Made by a program: the position numbers and the translations under genes. The notes below the pieces were generated by a model, which saw nothing but the letters and a program-made list of their open reading frames with translations, searched no databases and was not told the DNA's origin. Below, one piece after another: positions 54,343-62,542 of a DNA stretch of 64,000 bases (positions are counted from its first letter, which is position 1; each line of letters starts with the position of its first letter). Source of the DNA: Pacificitalea manganoxidans (GTDB taxonomy: Bacteria > Pseudomonadota > Alphaproteobacteria > Rhodobacterales > Rhodobacteraceae). The stretch lies in assembly GCF_002504165.1 (NCBI RefSeq), contig NZ_CP021404.1:3162001-3226000 (forward strand). The letters run 5' to 3'.

Positions 54343-56016
54343 TCAGCGCAACACGGAGCCTGCGGCGTCTGACAGCATGCGCACTACGGTTTCCTCGTTC
54401 ATATACCCCGTCACCTGAATTTCCCGCGCGGATTGGAAACGGCGAATTGCCCGGCGTGTCTCCTCCGAGAAATTGCCATCCGCATTGCCGGGCTCAAGCC
54501 CCAGCTGGCCTAGCCGCCGCTCGATCAGGGTGCGGGTGATGCGATTGAGGTTCAGCGCCTCCTCCTCGGCCTGCGCCACGCGGGTTTCGTCGCTGTCGGC
54601 GGCTTCCAGATCGTTGATGCGCTGCTCGGCGGCCTCGGCAAACGCCCCTTCGGGGAAGGCGGTCAGATAGTTGCGATAGGCGCGGATGTTGTCGCCTTCC
54701 TCGGCCTGATCCCAAGCGGAGCGATCCTGCGCCCGCGCTTCCTGTCGCTTCTCCTCCTCGATGATGTCGAGTTGCTTCTTGGCGACCGAGGCATAAAGCC
54801 CGTCGGGGTATTTCTTTACATAAGTGCGCAGCCCGGCCTCGTCGCCGACCGATCCCGTGGCTTCCCAATAGGCGCGGTCCTGGCGTTCCTGAGCCAAGCG
54901 ACGCCGCTCGGCTTCCGCTTCCAACTCGGCGGACCGGCGCTCCGCTTGAAGCGCAAGCCGCGCAATCTGCGTGCCGCTCAGGTAGCCGCTCTGCGGGAAG
55001 CCATTGCGGGTCTGAAAACGGGTGATCGCGCCACGGGTGCCGGGGCCAAAGATACCGTCGATCCCGCGCGGCTCATATTGCAGGATCGTCAGTTGCCGCT
55101 GGATCTGGCGCCGCTGGTCGCGGGTGAGTTTCAGATCCTCCTCCGTCAATCGGGCCTGCCGGTTCGGCTCCGCCTCGATTTCACCCACCCGGCGGCGAGC
55201 CTCCACGGCAAATGCGCCTTGCGGGTAGCGCGACAGATAGCTGCGATAGGCGTCAGCCGTGTCTTGCGAGCGGCTCGCCTCCCATACCGCACGTTCCACC
55301 TGTGCGGCGGCACCCGGATCGGGGCGAGTTTGCGTGGGCGTCGTCTGGCTCACGACAGGCGCAGGCAAGAATGCCATTTTCTGCGGCAGAAAACCTTCGG
55401 CGCGGATGGCCTCGTCAGCATTGACCGAGGCCTGAAGCGCCTGCCCGCGCTTCAACAGGTCCCCGATGGTGAAATTGGCCGCCGCCAGAGATGCGCCGCG
55501 CAGCACCGTGACACCTTGGGGGATCTCAAACGTGCCGATCCCCGCCTCCAGTCCCAGACCCGGATCTTCGCGCGCGGTCTTGGCCCCCAGCACCAGCACC
55601 GCCGCCCCCGGACGGGTGGCCATGATTTCGGTAATGACATCCAGCGCGACAGCCTCGCCCCCCACTTGGGCCAGATCATCCCCACCAGACGCATCGGACA
55701 ACAGCCACGATCCGCCGCCTTCGGAATGCGCGAAACTGCCGGTTAGGAACACAAGCACCCGATCATGATCGGGCAGTTCCTCCAGCAGTGCGGACAAACC
55801 CGCGCGGATGTCGGCGCCGTCTTCGGTATCCGTGGAAATCACCTCGAACCCGGCGCGGTTGAGTTCACGTGAAACGTCGGGCCGATCATCGCCCCCGAAC
55901 AGCCCCCGCCGGTCCGTGCCGGCCTGCCCGACGACAAGCGCCACATCCGCCGCAGCGGCGACAGGCCCGAAAGCCAGAAAGATAATTGTGGCAAGGGTGA
56001 AAAATCGGTGGGTCAT
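54343..56016 (-). CDS. Exported caspase-fold protein with peptidoglycan-binding domains
   Basis: A 557-residue protein. Signal peptide (residues 1-22, cut near AAAADV); a caspase-like domain (about 23-205) with VALVVGQ start and LNRAGFEVI; alternating helical segments with a recurring W-x-A/Q...Y...YL-x-x-YP/FP pattern (about 245-285, 385-425, 433-470); and two peptidoglycan-binding-1 domains (about 300-355 and 490-550; GIDGIFGPGTRGAITRFQ and GNADGNFSEETRRAIRRFQ). In the caspase part the usual SGHG and DAC motifs read TGSF and GAK, so both catalytic residues appear lost. It is probably a periplasmic wall-binding scaffold. AGGAGG precedes the start. Confidence 0.8.
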   Translation of the reverse strand: MTHRFFTLATIIFLAFGPVAAAADVALVVGQAGTDRRGLFGGDDRPDVSRELNRAGFEVISTDTEDGADIRAGLSALLEELPDHDRVLVFLTGSFAHSEGGGSWLLSDASGGDDLAQVGGEAVALDVITEIMATRPGAAVLVLGAKTAREDPGLGLEAGIGTFEIPQGVTVLRGASLAAANFTIGDLLKRGQALQASVNADEAIRAEGFLPQKMAFLPAPVVSQTTPTQTRPDPGAAAQVERAVWEASRSQDTADAYRSYLSRYPQGAFAVEARRRVGEIEAEPNRQARLTEEDLKLTRDQRRQIQRQLTILQYEPRGIDGIFGPGTRGAITRFQTRNGFPQSGYLSGTQIARLALQAERRSAELEAEAERRRLAQERQDRAYWEATGSVGDEAGLRTYVKKYPDGLYASVAKKQLDIIEEEKRQEARAQDRSAWDQAEEGDNIRAYRNYLTAFPEGAFAEAAEQRINDLEAADSDETRVAQAEEEALNLNRITRTLIERRLGQLGLEPGNADGNFSEETRRAIRRFQSAREIQVTGYMNEETVVRMLSDAAGSVLR

Positions 56017-56222
56017 CTGCGCCTCCTAGCAGGATCTTCGGGTCGTGCGCCGGTCAGCCGATGTTCCACGCGACATTCAAAAGACCGGAGGTTGGCTCCC
56101 CCGTGCCTCGCCGCGACCTGCGTCAAAGATAATCCTAGCAGAGAGAACGCGCAGCGCGAAACGGTGCTGTTTGGCGTCTCACGAAAGCGTCAAACTCGCG
56201 CAGGCTCGCAATCGCGTTGCTG

Positions 56223-58526
56223 TCAGCTGACCTGCTCCGACCCTTTATCGCGCGGCGTAGAAGGGGGCGCTTCGCTCTTCACGGCAGCCGGTGCGACCGG
56301 GATCGGGCGCGGGGCCGGGGTGCTGCCGGGCACGGTGTGAAGCGCGGCATACATCGCGCGGGCCAGATCCACGGGTTCGCAGGGCTTTACCAGAACCGCA
56401 CCAGCGGCGCGGTCCGGGGCGGGCTCGGAGTATCCTGCAAAACCGGTCATGTAGATCGCTGGCATATCCAGTCCGCGCTGGCGGAGATCCCGCACCAGAT
56501 CGATGCCGTTCATACCGCCCGGCATAACGATGTCGGTCAGCACCAGATCGATAAAGCTGCCCTTCTCCACCTCGCGCTGCGCCTCCTCCGCAGAGGCGAC
56601 CGGAATCGGTTTATAGCCCATCGTGGTCAGCAAGGTCGCCATCACGTCGCGCAACTCCGCATCATCATCGACCAGCAGGACAACCTCCCCCCGACCAGAG
56701 CGCAATAGTGCGGTTTCGACATTGCCGCCCGCCTGCGCCCGCTCCGCCGACTGCGCGCCCAGCGGCAGGTTCAGGCGGATCGTCGTGCCCTGCTGCGGTT
56801 CGGAATAGATACGCAGCGTGCCGCCGAACTGCTCGACAAAGCCGAACACGATGGACAGGCCCAGCCCGCTGCCAGCGCCAGCCTCCTTGGTGGTGAAGAA
56901 CGGATCGACCGCGCGGCGACGCACTTCGGCATCCATGCCCGGTCCGTTATCGGTCACCGTGATTTCGACCGAACGGGGCCGCCCATCCGGGTTCGCCACC
57001 AGCCCGGTATCCGGCGCCGCCGAAAATGCGCGGGCGCGGATCGTGATACGGTCGCCGTGATTGGCGGCCAGTATCGCATCGCGGCTGTTGATGACGAGGT
57101 TCAGCAGTGCGTTGTCCAACTGCCCCCGGTCGCATTGGGCCCAAAGATCGTCATCCTCCAGCAAGATCTGAAGCTCGATCCGGTCGCCCAAGGTGGACCG
57201 CGTCATTTCCTGCAAATCGTCAAGCACCACGCGCAATTCGACAGGCTCCGGCTCCCCCGGTCCACGCTGGGCGAAGCTGAGCAAACGTTGGGTTAGCTCC
57301 GAGCCGCGCTCCGCTGCGCGTCCGGCTTGCTTCAATACGCTCTGGATGCGGTCCGGTTCAGTGGTGTTGCGGGCGATCTGAACGGCATAGGTGACCGTCG
57401 CCAGCACGTTGTTGAAGTCATGTGCGATTCCGCCGGTGAATTGGCCCAAGGCTTCCAACCGCCCGGTGCGTTCCACGATCTGACGGTTGCGTTCGGCCTT
57501 GGTGTCATCCTCCATCACCAGCGCGGTGACGATGCCCAGTGGATTCGGGCTGGCCGGGGCGCAGCTATAGCGGATGTAGCGCACCGGATGGGCGGCATCG
57601 GTATGCGCGACGCACACCACCGCCCCGGTGACCATCGCCCCCGCCTGTGCCTGCGCCAGCGGGTTGTTGGCCCCCTCCAGCACACGCTGCCCGTCGGGCG
57701 AGGTGAAGGCGACCGGCATCCGATGCCCGATCCAAGCATCCGGGCCGCGGACCGGGTCCGCGAGGCTGTCGCCGGGCGCGTCCGGTCGCTCCGGCAGGTT
57801 CAGCAAATCAATCGCAGTGTCATTTATGATCTGCACGGTGCCATCGGCCCCCAAGCCGACAAACCCCCGGTTGGAATGGGACATCAGCTCGAACAGGGTT
57901 CCCTGCACCTCGGCGATGTGGCGCAGCCGTTTGGCCCGTTGGCGCAGATAAAGATACGTCAGCCCCGAAAAGCCCAGAAGCGCCAGCAGACCCAGAACGA
58001 TACGTCGGCGGACGATTTCGTCGTGCCGGGCATTGAGCGTCGCAATCACCTGTTCCTTCAGGGCTTCGACCTCGGACACGGCCGACGTGTCGTTGATGCG
58101 CACGGCGGCGTCGATTTCGCGGGCCGTGGCGCCTGCCTCAGTCATAGCGCGAATCACGCTAATCATCTCGCGATAGGCCCGCAGGGTCTGCCGGGTGGAC
58201 CCCAATGCATCGCCCCCGCCAGCCCCCGCGCGAAGCCGGTCAATCCGGGCCAAGGCGGCGGTTGCGGTTTCATAGGCGGTAATGGCCTGCTCGCGATAGA
58301 TCCCCTCATCGGGGCGAAGCAGGTAGTTCTTGAAATGATGGATCAATCCGCCATAGCCGATGGCGTTTTGCAATTCCTGCGCGCTGACGTTCAGTTCGGT
58401 GATCGCGGCGTCGATCTGACGCTGACGGTTATAGTCATTCACGCCCACGACAAGCGTCGCCGCCATTATGAGGGCGAGCGTCACAGTCGACCAGAGCCGA
58501 ACCTGGCTGCGCCGTCTTGCGTTCAT
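56223..58526 (-). CDS. CckA-like membrane hybrid histidine kinase
   Basis: A 767-residue sensor kinase. TM1 (about residues 12-30), a periplasmic helical sensor domain (about 31-175), TM2 (about 176-196), a PAS-like domain (about 205-340), HisKA with the H-box LGQFTGGIAHDFNNVLATV (His369), an ATPase domain (N box LVINSRDAI, G1 DNGPGMD, FFTTKEAGAGSGLGLSIVFGFV) and a C-terminal receiver (Asp665 in LVLTDIVMPGG). The kinase core is of the CckA/blue-light-kinase type, but the single periplasmic domain and PAS pattern differ from CckA itself. It follows the lone receiver gene by 58 bp. Confidence 0.88.
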   Translation of the reverse strand: MNARRRSQVRLWSTVTLALIMAATLVVGVNDYNRQRQIDAAITELNVSAQELQNAIGYGGLIHHFKNYLLRPDEGIYREQAITAYETATAALARIDRLRAGAGGGDALGSTRQTLRAYREMISVIRAMTEAGATAREIDAAVRINDTSAVSEVEALKEQVIATLNARHDEIVRRRIVLGLLALLGFSGLTYLYLRQRAKRLRHIAEVQGTLFELMSHSNRGFVGLGADGTVQIINDTAIDLLNLPERPDAPGDSLADPVRGPDAWIGHRMPVAFTSPDGQRVLEGANNPLAQAQAGAMVTGAVVCVAHTDAAHPVRYIRYSCAPASPNPLGIVTALVMEDDTKAERNRQIVERTGRLEALGQFTGGIAHDFNNVLATVTYAVQIARNTTEPDRIQSVLKQAGRAAERGSELTQRLLSFAQRGPGEPEPVELRVVLDDLQEMTRSTLGDRIELQILLEDDDLWAQCDRGQLDNALLNLVINSRDAILAANHGDRITIRARAFSAAPDTGLVANPDGRPRSVEITVTDNGPGMDAEVRRRAVDPFFTTKEAGAGSGLGLSIVFGFVEQFGGTLRIYSEPQQGTTIRLNLPLGAQSAERAQAGGNVETALLRSGRGEVVLLVDDDAELRDVMATLLTTMGYKPIPVASAEEAQREVEKGSFIDLVLTDIVMPGGMNGIDLVRDLRQRGLDMPAIYMTGFAGYSEPAPDRAAGAVLVKPCEPVDLARAMYAALHTVPGSTPAPRPIPVAPAAVKSEAPPSTPRDKGSEQVS

Positions 58527-58584
58527 GCAAATCTCCTTTGCGTCAACTCATACACGCATAAGGAGTGGTTTTACACCGTAAATC

Positions 58585-58995
58585 TCACGTCGACGTGAGC
58601 TCTTGCACAGCCGTCAGCAATTCCCCAACGTCAATCGGCTTGGGTAAACATAGGTCCGCGCCGACCTGCTTGGCCAACTGCAGCGGTGAGAAGCCACCCG
58701 GAATGGCGCCACCGCCGCTGATCGCGATGATGGGCAAGCGGGGGTTCAGGCGCTGCCCCATCCACGACACGCCCCGGCGCACACGGCTGATCAGCAAGAC
58801 ACCGCCATCGCGCTGCACGGAGCCATCACGCATCACATACAGATCCGTCACCAGCAGATCCGGTCCGTCGGAGGCCAGCGCGTGCAGGGCTTCCTCCCCG
58901 TTGAGACACAACGAGACCCGGTGGCCTGCGGCCTCGATCATTGTTTGAAGAAGCTGTCCCTGCTCAGGCTCGTCTTCCATCAACACGATATGCAC
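58585..58995 (-). CDS. Single-domain response regulator
   Basis: A 136-residue receiver domain with no output domain. It has the acidic MEDEPEQG start, phospho-acceptor Asp51 (LLVTDLYVMRDG), Ser in IAISGGG and Lys in LCLPKPID. A 20-residue insert after the phospho-acceptor (SVQRDGGVLLISRVRRGVSW) is unusual. I start at the GTG at 58995; GGGAG lies about 10 bases upstream, and a TTG one codon earlier fits equally well. It lies just upstream of the hybrid kinase gene and is probably its partner. Confidence 0.75.
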   Translation of the reverse strand: MHIVLMEDEPEQGQLLQTMIEAAGHRVSLCLNGEEALHALASDGPDLLVTDLYVMRDGSVQRDGGVLLISRVRRGVSWMGQRLNPRLPIIAISGGGAIPGGFSPLQLAKQVGADLCLPKPIDVGELLTAVQELTST

Positions 58996-59214
58996 CAAAT
59001 CAACTCTCCCGATGCGACAAGCGTGTGAATGTGGATAGATAACCCTCAACCACCCCAGATTGAAAGCCTTCTCACGGCGACGGGCGCGGGACCGCAGTGG
59101 TTCCGTCCCCTTGGCCACGGCACCCAGCGCTCCTAAATCAGGGCTATGCCCGCCAAATCGCACCTTCCTGACACCTCCTCGCGGATCGACCTTTCCGATG
59201 CGCAGGACGTGCCG

Positions 59215-59823
59215 ATGACGACGCCTGAAGATCCGCCGCTGGCACGCGAAATCCGTCACTGCACACTCTGCGCCCCGCGGTTCGCCGCCACCGCGACCCG
59301 GCATCCGCCTCGGCCCATCGCGTGGTTCCGTCCCGGCGCGCGCGTGATGATCGTCAGTCAGGCTCCGGGGAATAAGGTGCAACAGGCCGGTCGGCCGTTT
59401 TGGGATGCATCGGGCAACCGGCTGCGCGACTGGCTGGGGCTGGACCGGCGCGCGTTCTATGATCGGGACCGCGTGGCGATCGTCCCGATGGCCTTCTGCT
59501 TTCCGGGCTATGATGCCAAAGGCTCCGACCTGCCGCCGCCCGCGATCTGCGCGGCGACATGGCGGGACCGCGTGATGGAGGTGCTGGGCGAGGTGCCGCT
59601 GACCCTCGTGATCGGCGGCTATGCGCAAAAATGGCATATGGGGCCCCCTGCCCGCGCGGGTGTGACGGCCACGGTGACGGCATGGCGCGACCATGCGCCG
59701 GGGCTCTTTCCCTTGCCCCACCCGTCTTGGCGCAATACGGCATGGCTGAAACGAAACCCGTGGTTCACGGCCGAGCTTCTGCCGGCCTTGCGCGCCCGGG
59801 TGCAGGAGGTGATGGAGCCATGA
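59215..59823 (+). CDS. Uracil-DNA glycosylase family protein with Fe-S cysteines
   Basis: A 202-residue protein of the UDG superfamily. The Fe-S cluster Cys pattern of family 4/5 enzymes is complete: Cys16, Cys19 (HCTLC), Cys95 and Cys112 with 16 residues between the last two. The uracil-binding loop reads SQAPGNKVQQAGRPFWDASG and the DNA-insertion loop LPHPSWRN. Both are near but not identical to known families, so activity on uracil is not assured. The ATG at 59215 has AGGA upstream; an ATG at 59146 would add 23 unconserved residues. The stop overlaps the start of the SseB-domain gene. Confidence 0.75.
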   Translation: MTTPEDPPLAREIRHCTLCAPRFAATATRHPPRPIAWFRPGARVMIVSQAPGNKVQQAGRPFWDASGNRLRDWLGLDRRAFYDRDRVAIVPMAFCFPGYDAKGSDLPPPAICAATWRDRVMEVLGEVPLTLVIGGYAQKWHMGPPARAGVTATVTAWRDHAPGLFPLPHPSWRNTAWLKRNPWFTAELLPALRARVQEVMEP

Positions 59824-60614
59824 CGCAGGAAACCCGCACGCCGCTTGACGATGCCCATGCCGCGATGGAGGCCGCGCCCGACAGCGAAACCGCGCGCCTG
59901 CGCTTCTACGAGCGGCTGGCGGATGGCGAGCTTTATATGTTGCTGGATGCCGAGCCTGAGGGCCGCAACATCACGCCGCGTGTTTTTCCGCTCGAAGACG
60001 GGCCGGTCGTGCTGCTGTTTGATCTGGAGGATCGCCTGTCGGACTTTGCCGCAGGCGCCGTGCCCTATGCGGCGCTGTCGGGGCGCGCCGTGGCGGAGTT
60101 GCTTGCCGGGCAACAGATTGGGCTCGGCGTCAATCTGGGCCACCCTTCCGCGATCATCCTGCCTTACCAGTCCGTCGATTGGCTGGCCGAAACGCTGGGC
60201 CATCGTCCCTCCGAAACCCAAGACCACCCCGAACAGCTTTCCGCGCCGCGCGGCCTACCGGAATCTCTGCTCACGGGGCTTGATGCGAAACTGGCGCGCA
60301 CTGCGGGGTTGGCGCGGTTCGCCTATCTTGTCGCTGTGACCTATCGCGGCGGGCGTAAAGGCCACCTTCTGGCCTTTGTCGACAGCGTGCCGGGGGCCGA
60401 GGATGCATTGGCGCAGGCGGCGGGCGAGGCGCTGACATTTTCGGGGATCGAGGCAGGCGAGATGGATGTGGCTTTTTTCCGCGCCTCGGACCCGGTCGCC
60501 GCGCGGCTGGCACAGGCCGGGTTGCGCTTTGACCTGCCGGAGCCGGAACAGATCGAACCGCGCCAGCAGACCGCTCCCGGCAGCGATCCGTCGCGTCCCC
60601 CCATCCTGCGCTGA
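59820..60614 (+). CDS. SseB-domain protein
   Basis: A 264-residue protein with an N-terminal SseB-type domain (about residues 10-125): LDDAHAAMEAAPDSETARLRFYERLADGELYMLL, VFPLEDGPVVLLFDLEDRLSDFAAG, ALSGRAVAELLAGQQIGLGVNLG. A C-terminal domain (about 150-250) resembles the SseB C-terminal half. The family is common outside type III secretion and its role in cells is unknown. It is translationally coupled to the UDG-family gene (ATGA overlap). Confidence 0.75.
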   Translation: MTQETRTPLDDAHAAMEAAPDSETARLRFYERLADGELYMLLDAEPEGRNITPRVFPLEDGPVVLLFDLEDRLSDFAAGAVPYAALSGRAVAELLAGQQIGLGVNLGHPSAIILPYQSVDWLAETLGHRPSETQDHPEQLSAPRGLPESLLTGLDAKLARTAGLARFAYLVAVTYRGGRKGHLLAFVDSVPGAEDALAQAAGEALTFSGIEAGEMDVAFFRASDPVAARLAQAGLRFDLPEPEQIEPRQQTAPGSDPSRPPILR

Positions 60615-60732
60615 AATCAAGCAGGCCCGGTCACAATCGCGTCAGACCGCGCGTCCTGCCGCAGCAGATGGATGACGCAACGGCAATCGCCCGGCACACT
60701 CAAGGCATCTTCGCCAGACCGAGGACGCCACG

Positions 60733-61626
60733 ATGCCGCGCCGTTTCAATCTCCTGCAAATGCTTATACCCCGACTGCGTCGCGCGGGGCTGACACTTGC
60801 CCTGCTCGCCCCCCTTACCGCACAGGCGCAGTCCACCGCCGAGCGGATCCCCTCCCATTGTCTGTCGCTGGCCCGCGCCGCGCCGCAGGAGGCCCGGATC
60901 ATCCCCGCTGCGTGGACCGATCCCGTGCGCGCCGAGGCTGTGCGAATTTCCTATGTCGATCACTCGATGTTCCTGCTGCAAACGCCGGGCGGGCTGAACA
61001 TGATGACCGATTACAACGGGTTTCACGGCAATTCCGGGCTGATCCCCGATGTGGTGACCATGAACCACGCCCATTCCAGCCATTGGGCCCCCGCGCCGGA
61101 CCCGGCCATTCCGCATGTGCTTCAAGGGTGGGCCGATGCGCAGGGTCCGGCGCAACATGCGCTCGATCTGGGGGAAGTGCTGGTGCGCAACGTGCCCACC
61201 GACATTCGCGGGCGGCTCGGCACCGCCCCTGTTGAGGAAGACGGTAATTCGATTTTCATCTTCGAGATGGCGGGCCTGTGCATCGGCCATTTGGGGCATC
61301 TGCACCACATTCCGGACGCGGAACAACTGGCGGCGATCGGGCGGCTAGATGTCGTGATGGCGCCCGTGGATGGCGGAATGACACTGGACCTGCCTTCGAT
61401 GATCGAGACGTTGCAGCGGTTTCGCGCATCGGTCGTGATCCCGATGCACTGGTTTTCCGAGGCCTCGTTGCAGCGCTTCACCAGCGGAATGGAGGATCAG
61501 TTCGACATCGTGCGCGCGGGCATGTCGGATCTGACCCTCACGCGCCACAGTCTGCCGGGCCGTCCGACAGTGATGGTGCTGGAGCCCGCGTGGCTGACCG
61601 GCCCCGCCCCATCACCCGGCGATTAA
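60733..61626 (+). CDS. Exported metallo-beta-lactamase-fold protein
   Basis: A 297-residue protein with a signal peptide (cut near TAQAQS) and a UlaG/MBL-type fold. The metal site is partly changed: the HxHxDH motif reads NHAHSSH, followed by HLGHLHHI and later MAPVDGG and IPMHWFSE, which supply His and Asp ligands. Such proteins are usually hydrolases or lactonases; substrate unknown. GAGGA precedes the start. Its TAA stop overlaps the stop of the convergent agmatinase gene, using the same TTAA. Confidence 0.8.
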   Translation: MPRRFNLLQMLIPRLRRAGLTLALLAPLTAQAQSTAERIPSHCLSLARAAPQEARIIPAAWTDPVRAEAVRISYVDHSMFLLQTPGGLNMMTDYNGFHGNSGLIPDVVTMNHAHSSHWAPAPDPAIPHVLQGWADAQGPAQHALDLGEVLVRNVPTDIRGRLGTAPVEEDGNSIFIFEMAGLCIGHLGHLHHIPDAEQLAAIGRLDVVMAPVDGGMTLDLPSMIETLQRFRASVVIPMHWFSEASLQRFTSGMEDQFDIVRAGMSDLTLTRHSLPGRPTVMVLEPAWLTGPAPSPGD

Positions 61627-62486
61627 AGCATCGCCATCAAGCAGTAGGTCACCTGCGCGGTGGTGAATTCCGACACGCGGCTGCCCGGCTCGGGCGCAAG
61701 TTCCACGACATCGAGCCCGACCAGCCGCCGCCCCTTCAGCGCGTGCGCGACAAGGTTCAGCGCCTGATAATAGCCCAAGCCCCCCGGCACCGGCGTGCCG
61801 GTCGCGGGCAAGATCGCCGGGTCCAGCCCGTCGACATCGAAGCTGACATAGACGTCTTCGGGGAAGTCGTCGGGCAGATCGACGGCGTTCAATCCGCGCG
61901 TCACCAGTTCCTCGGCATCGACGGCAAAGACATGCGCGCTTTCGCGGCGGGCGACTTCCTCGGCGGACATGGCGCGCACGCCGAATTGGGCAATGCGCAG
62001 ACCGTCTTCTTCGGCGAGAAGCTGCATGACCGAAGCGTGGGAATGACGTTCGTCCTGATAGGCCTTGCGCAGGTCGGCATGGGCGTCGATCTGCACGATA
62101 CCGACAGGACGGCCCAGCCCGGCCACCACGCCACGCACCGCGCCGTAGCTGAGCGCATGTTCGCCGCCCAGGGTCACCGGCACTGCACCGGCCTCCACCG
62201 CCGCGCAGGTGCGGGCGGCGATACGCTCCATCACTTCCGGCAGCGGGCCCTCGCAGGCCACGGGCGGCTCGGTTGCGATGCCGGCGGTGCAGGGCTCCGT
62301 CCAGACACCTGCGCGCAGCACCTGCCGTTCCAATTCGACGCTGGCTTCCAAAATTGCGTCAGGCCCGCCTGCCGTGCCCGCACCATAGCTCACGGTCCGT
62401 TCCAGCGGCACGGGGATGATGCGGTAACGCGCGGTGGCAGGGTCGCGCTCGGCCTCGGTCAATTCGCCTTCGAGGAAGTAGGTCAT
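61623..62486 (-). CDS. speB: Agmatinase
   Basis: A 287-residue ureohydrolase making putrescine and urea from agmatine. The two manganese-binding motifs are GGEHALSYG with DAHADLR (Asp134, His136, Asp138) and SFDVDGLDP near residue 215; the early GPDAI motif and late VVELAPEPG are present. GGAG lies 5-6 bases before the ATG at 62486. It follows the carboxynorspermidine decarboxylase gene by 56 bp. Putrescine from this enzyme is the expected substrate for the upstream polyamine enzymes. Confidence 0.92.
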   Translation of the reverse strand: MTYFLEGELTEAERDPATARYRIIPVPLERTVSYGAGTAGGPDAILEASVELERQVLRAGVWTEPCTAGIATEPPVACEGPLPEVMERIAARTCAAVEAGAVPVTLGGEHALSYGAVRGVVAGLGRPVGIVQIDAHADLRKAYQDERHSHASVMQLLAEEDGLRIAQFGVRAMSAEEVARRESAHVFAVDAEELVTRGLNAVDLPDDFPEDVYVSFDVDGLDPAILPATGTPVPGGLGYYQALNLVAHALKGRRLVGLDVVELAPEPGSRVSEFTTAQVTYCLMAML

Positions 62487-62542
62487 GCGGGCTCCGAACA
62501 ATCGGTCAGGTGTGGGAGATCAGAAGGAAGGACGCGGCAGGC

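Noticed and set aside
53324-54418. A 364-codon open frame on the plus strand
   Set aside because: It is antisense to the EamA transporter, whose ten hydrophobic helices are clear; the mirror frame is Arg/Gln/His-rich low complexity.
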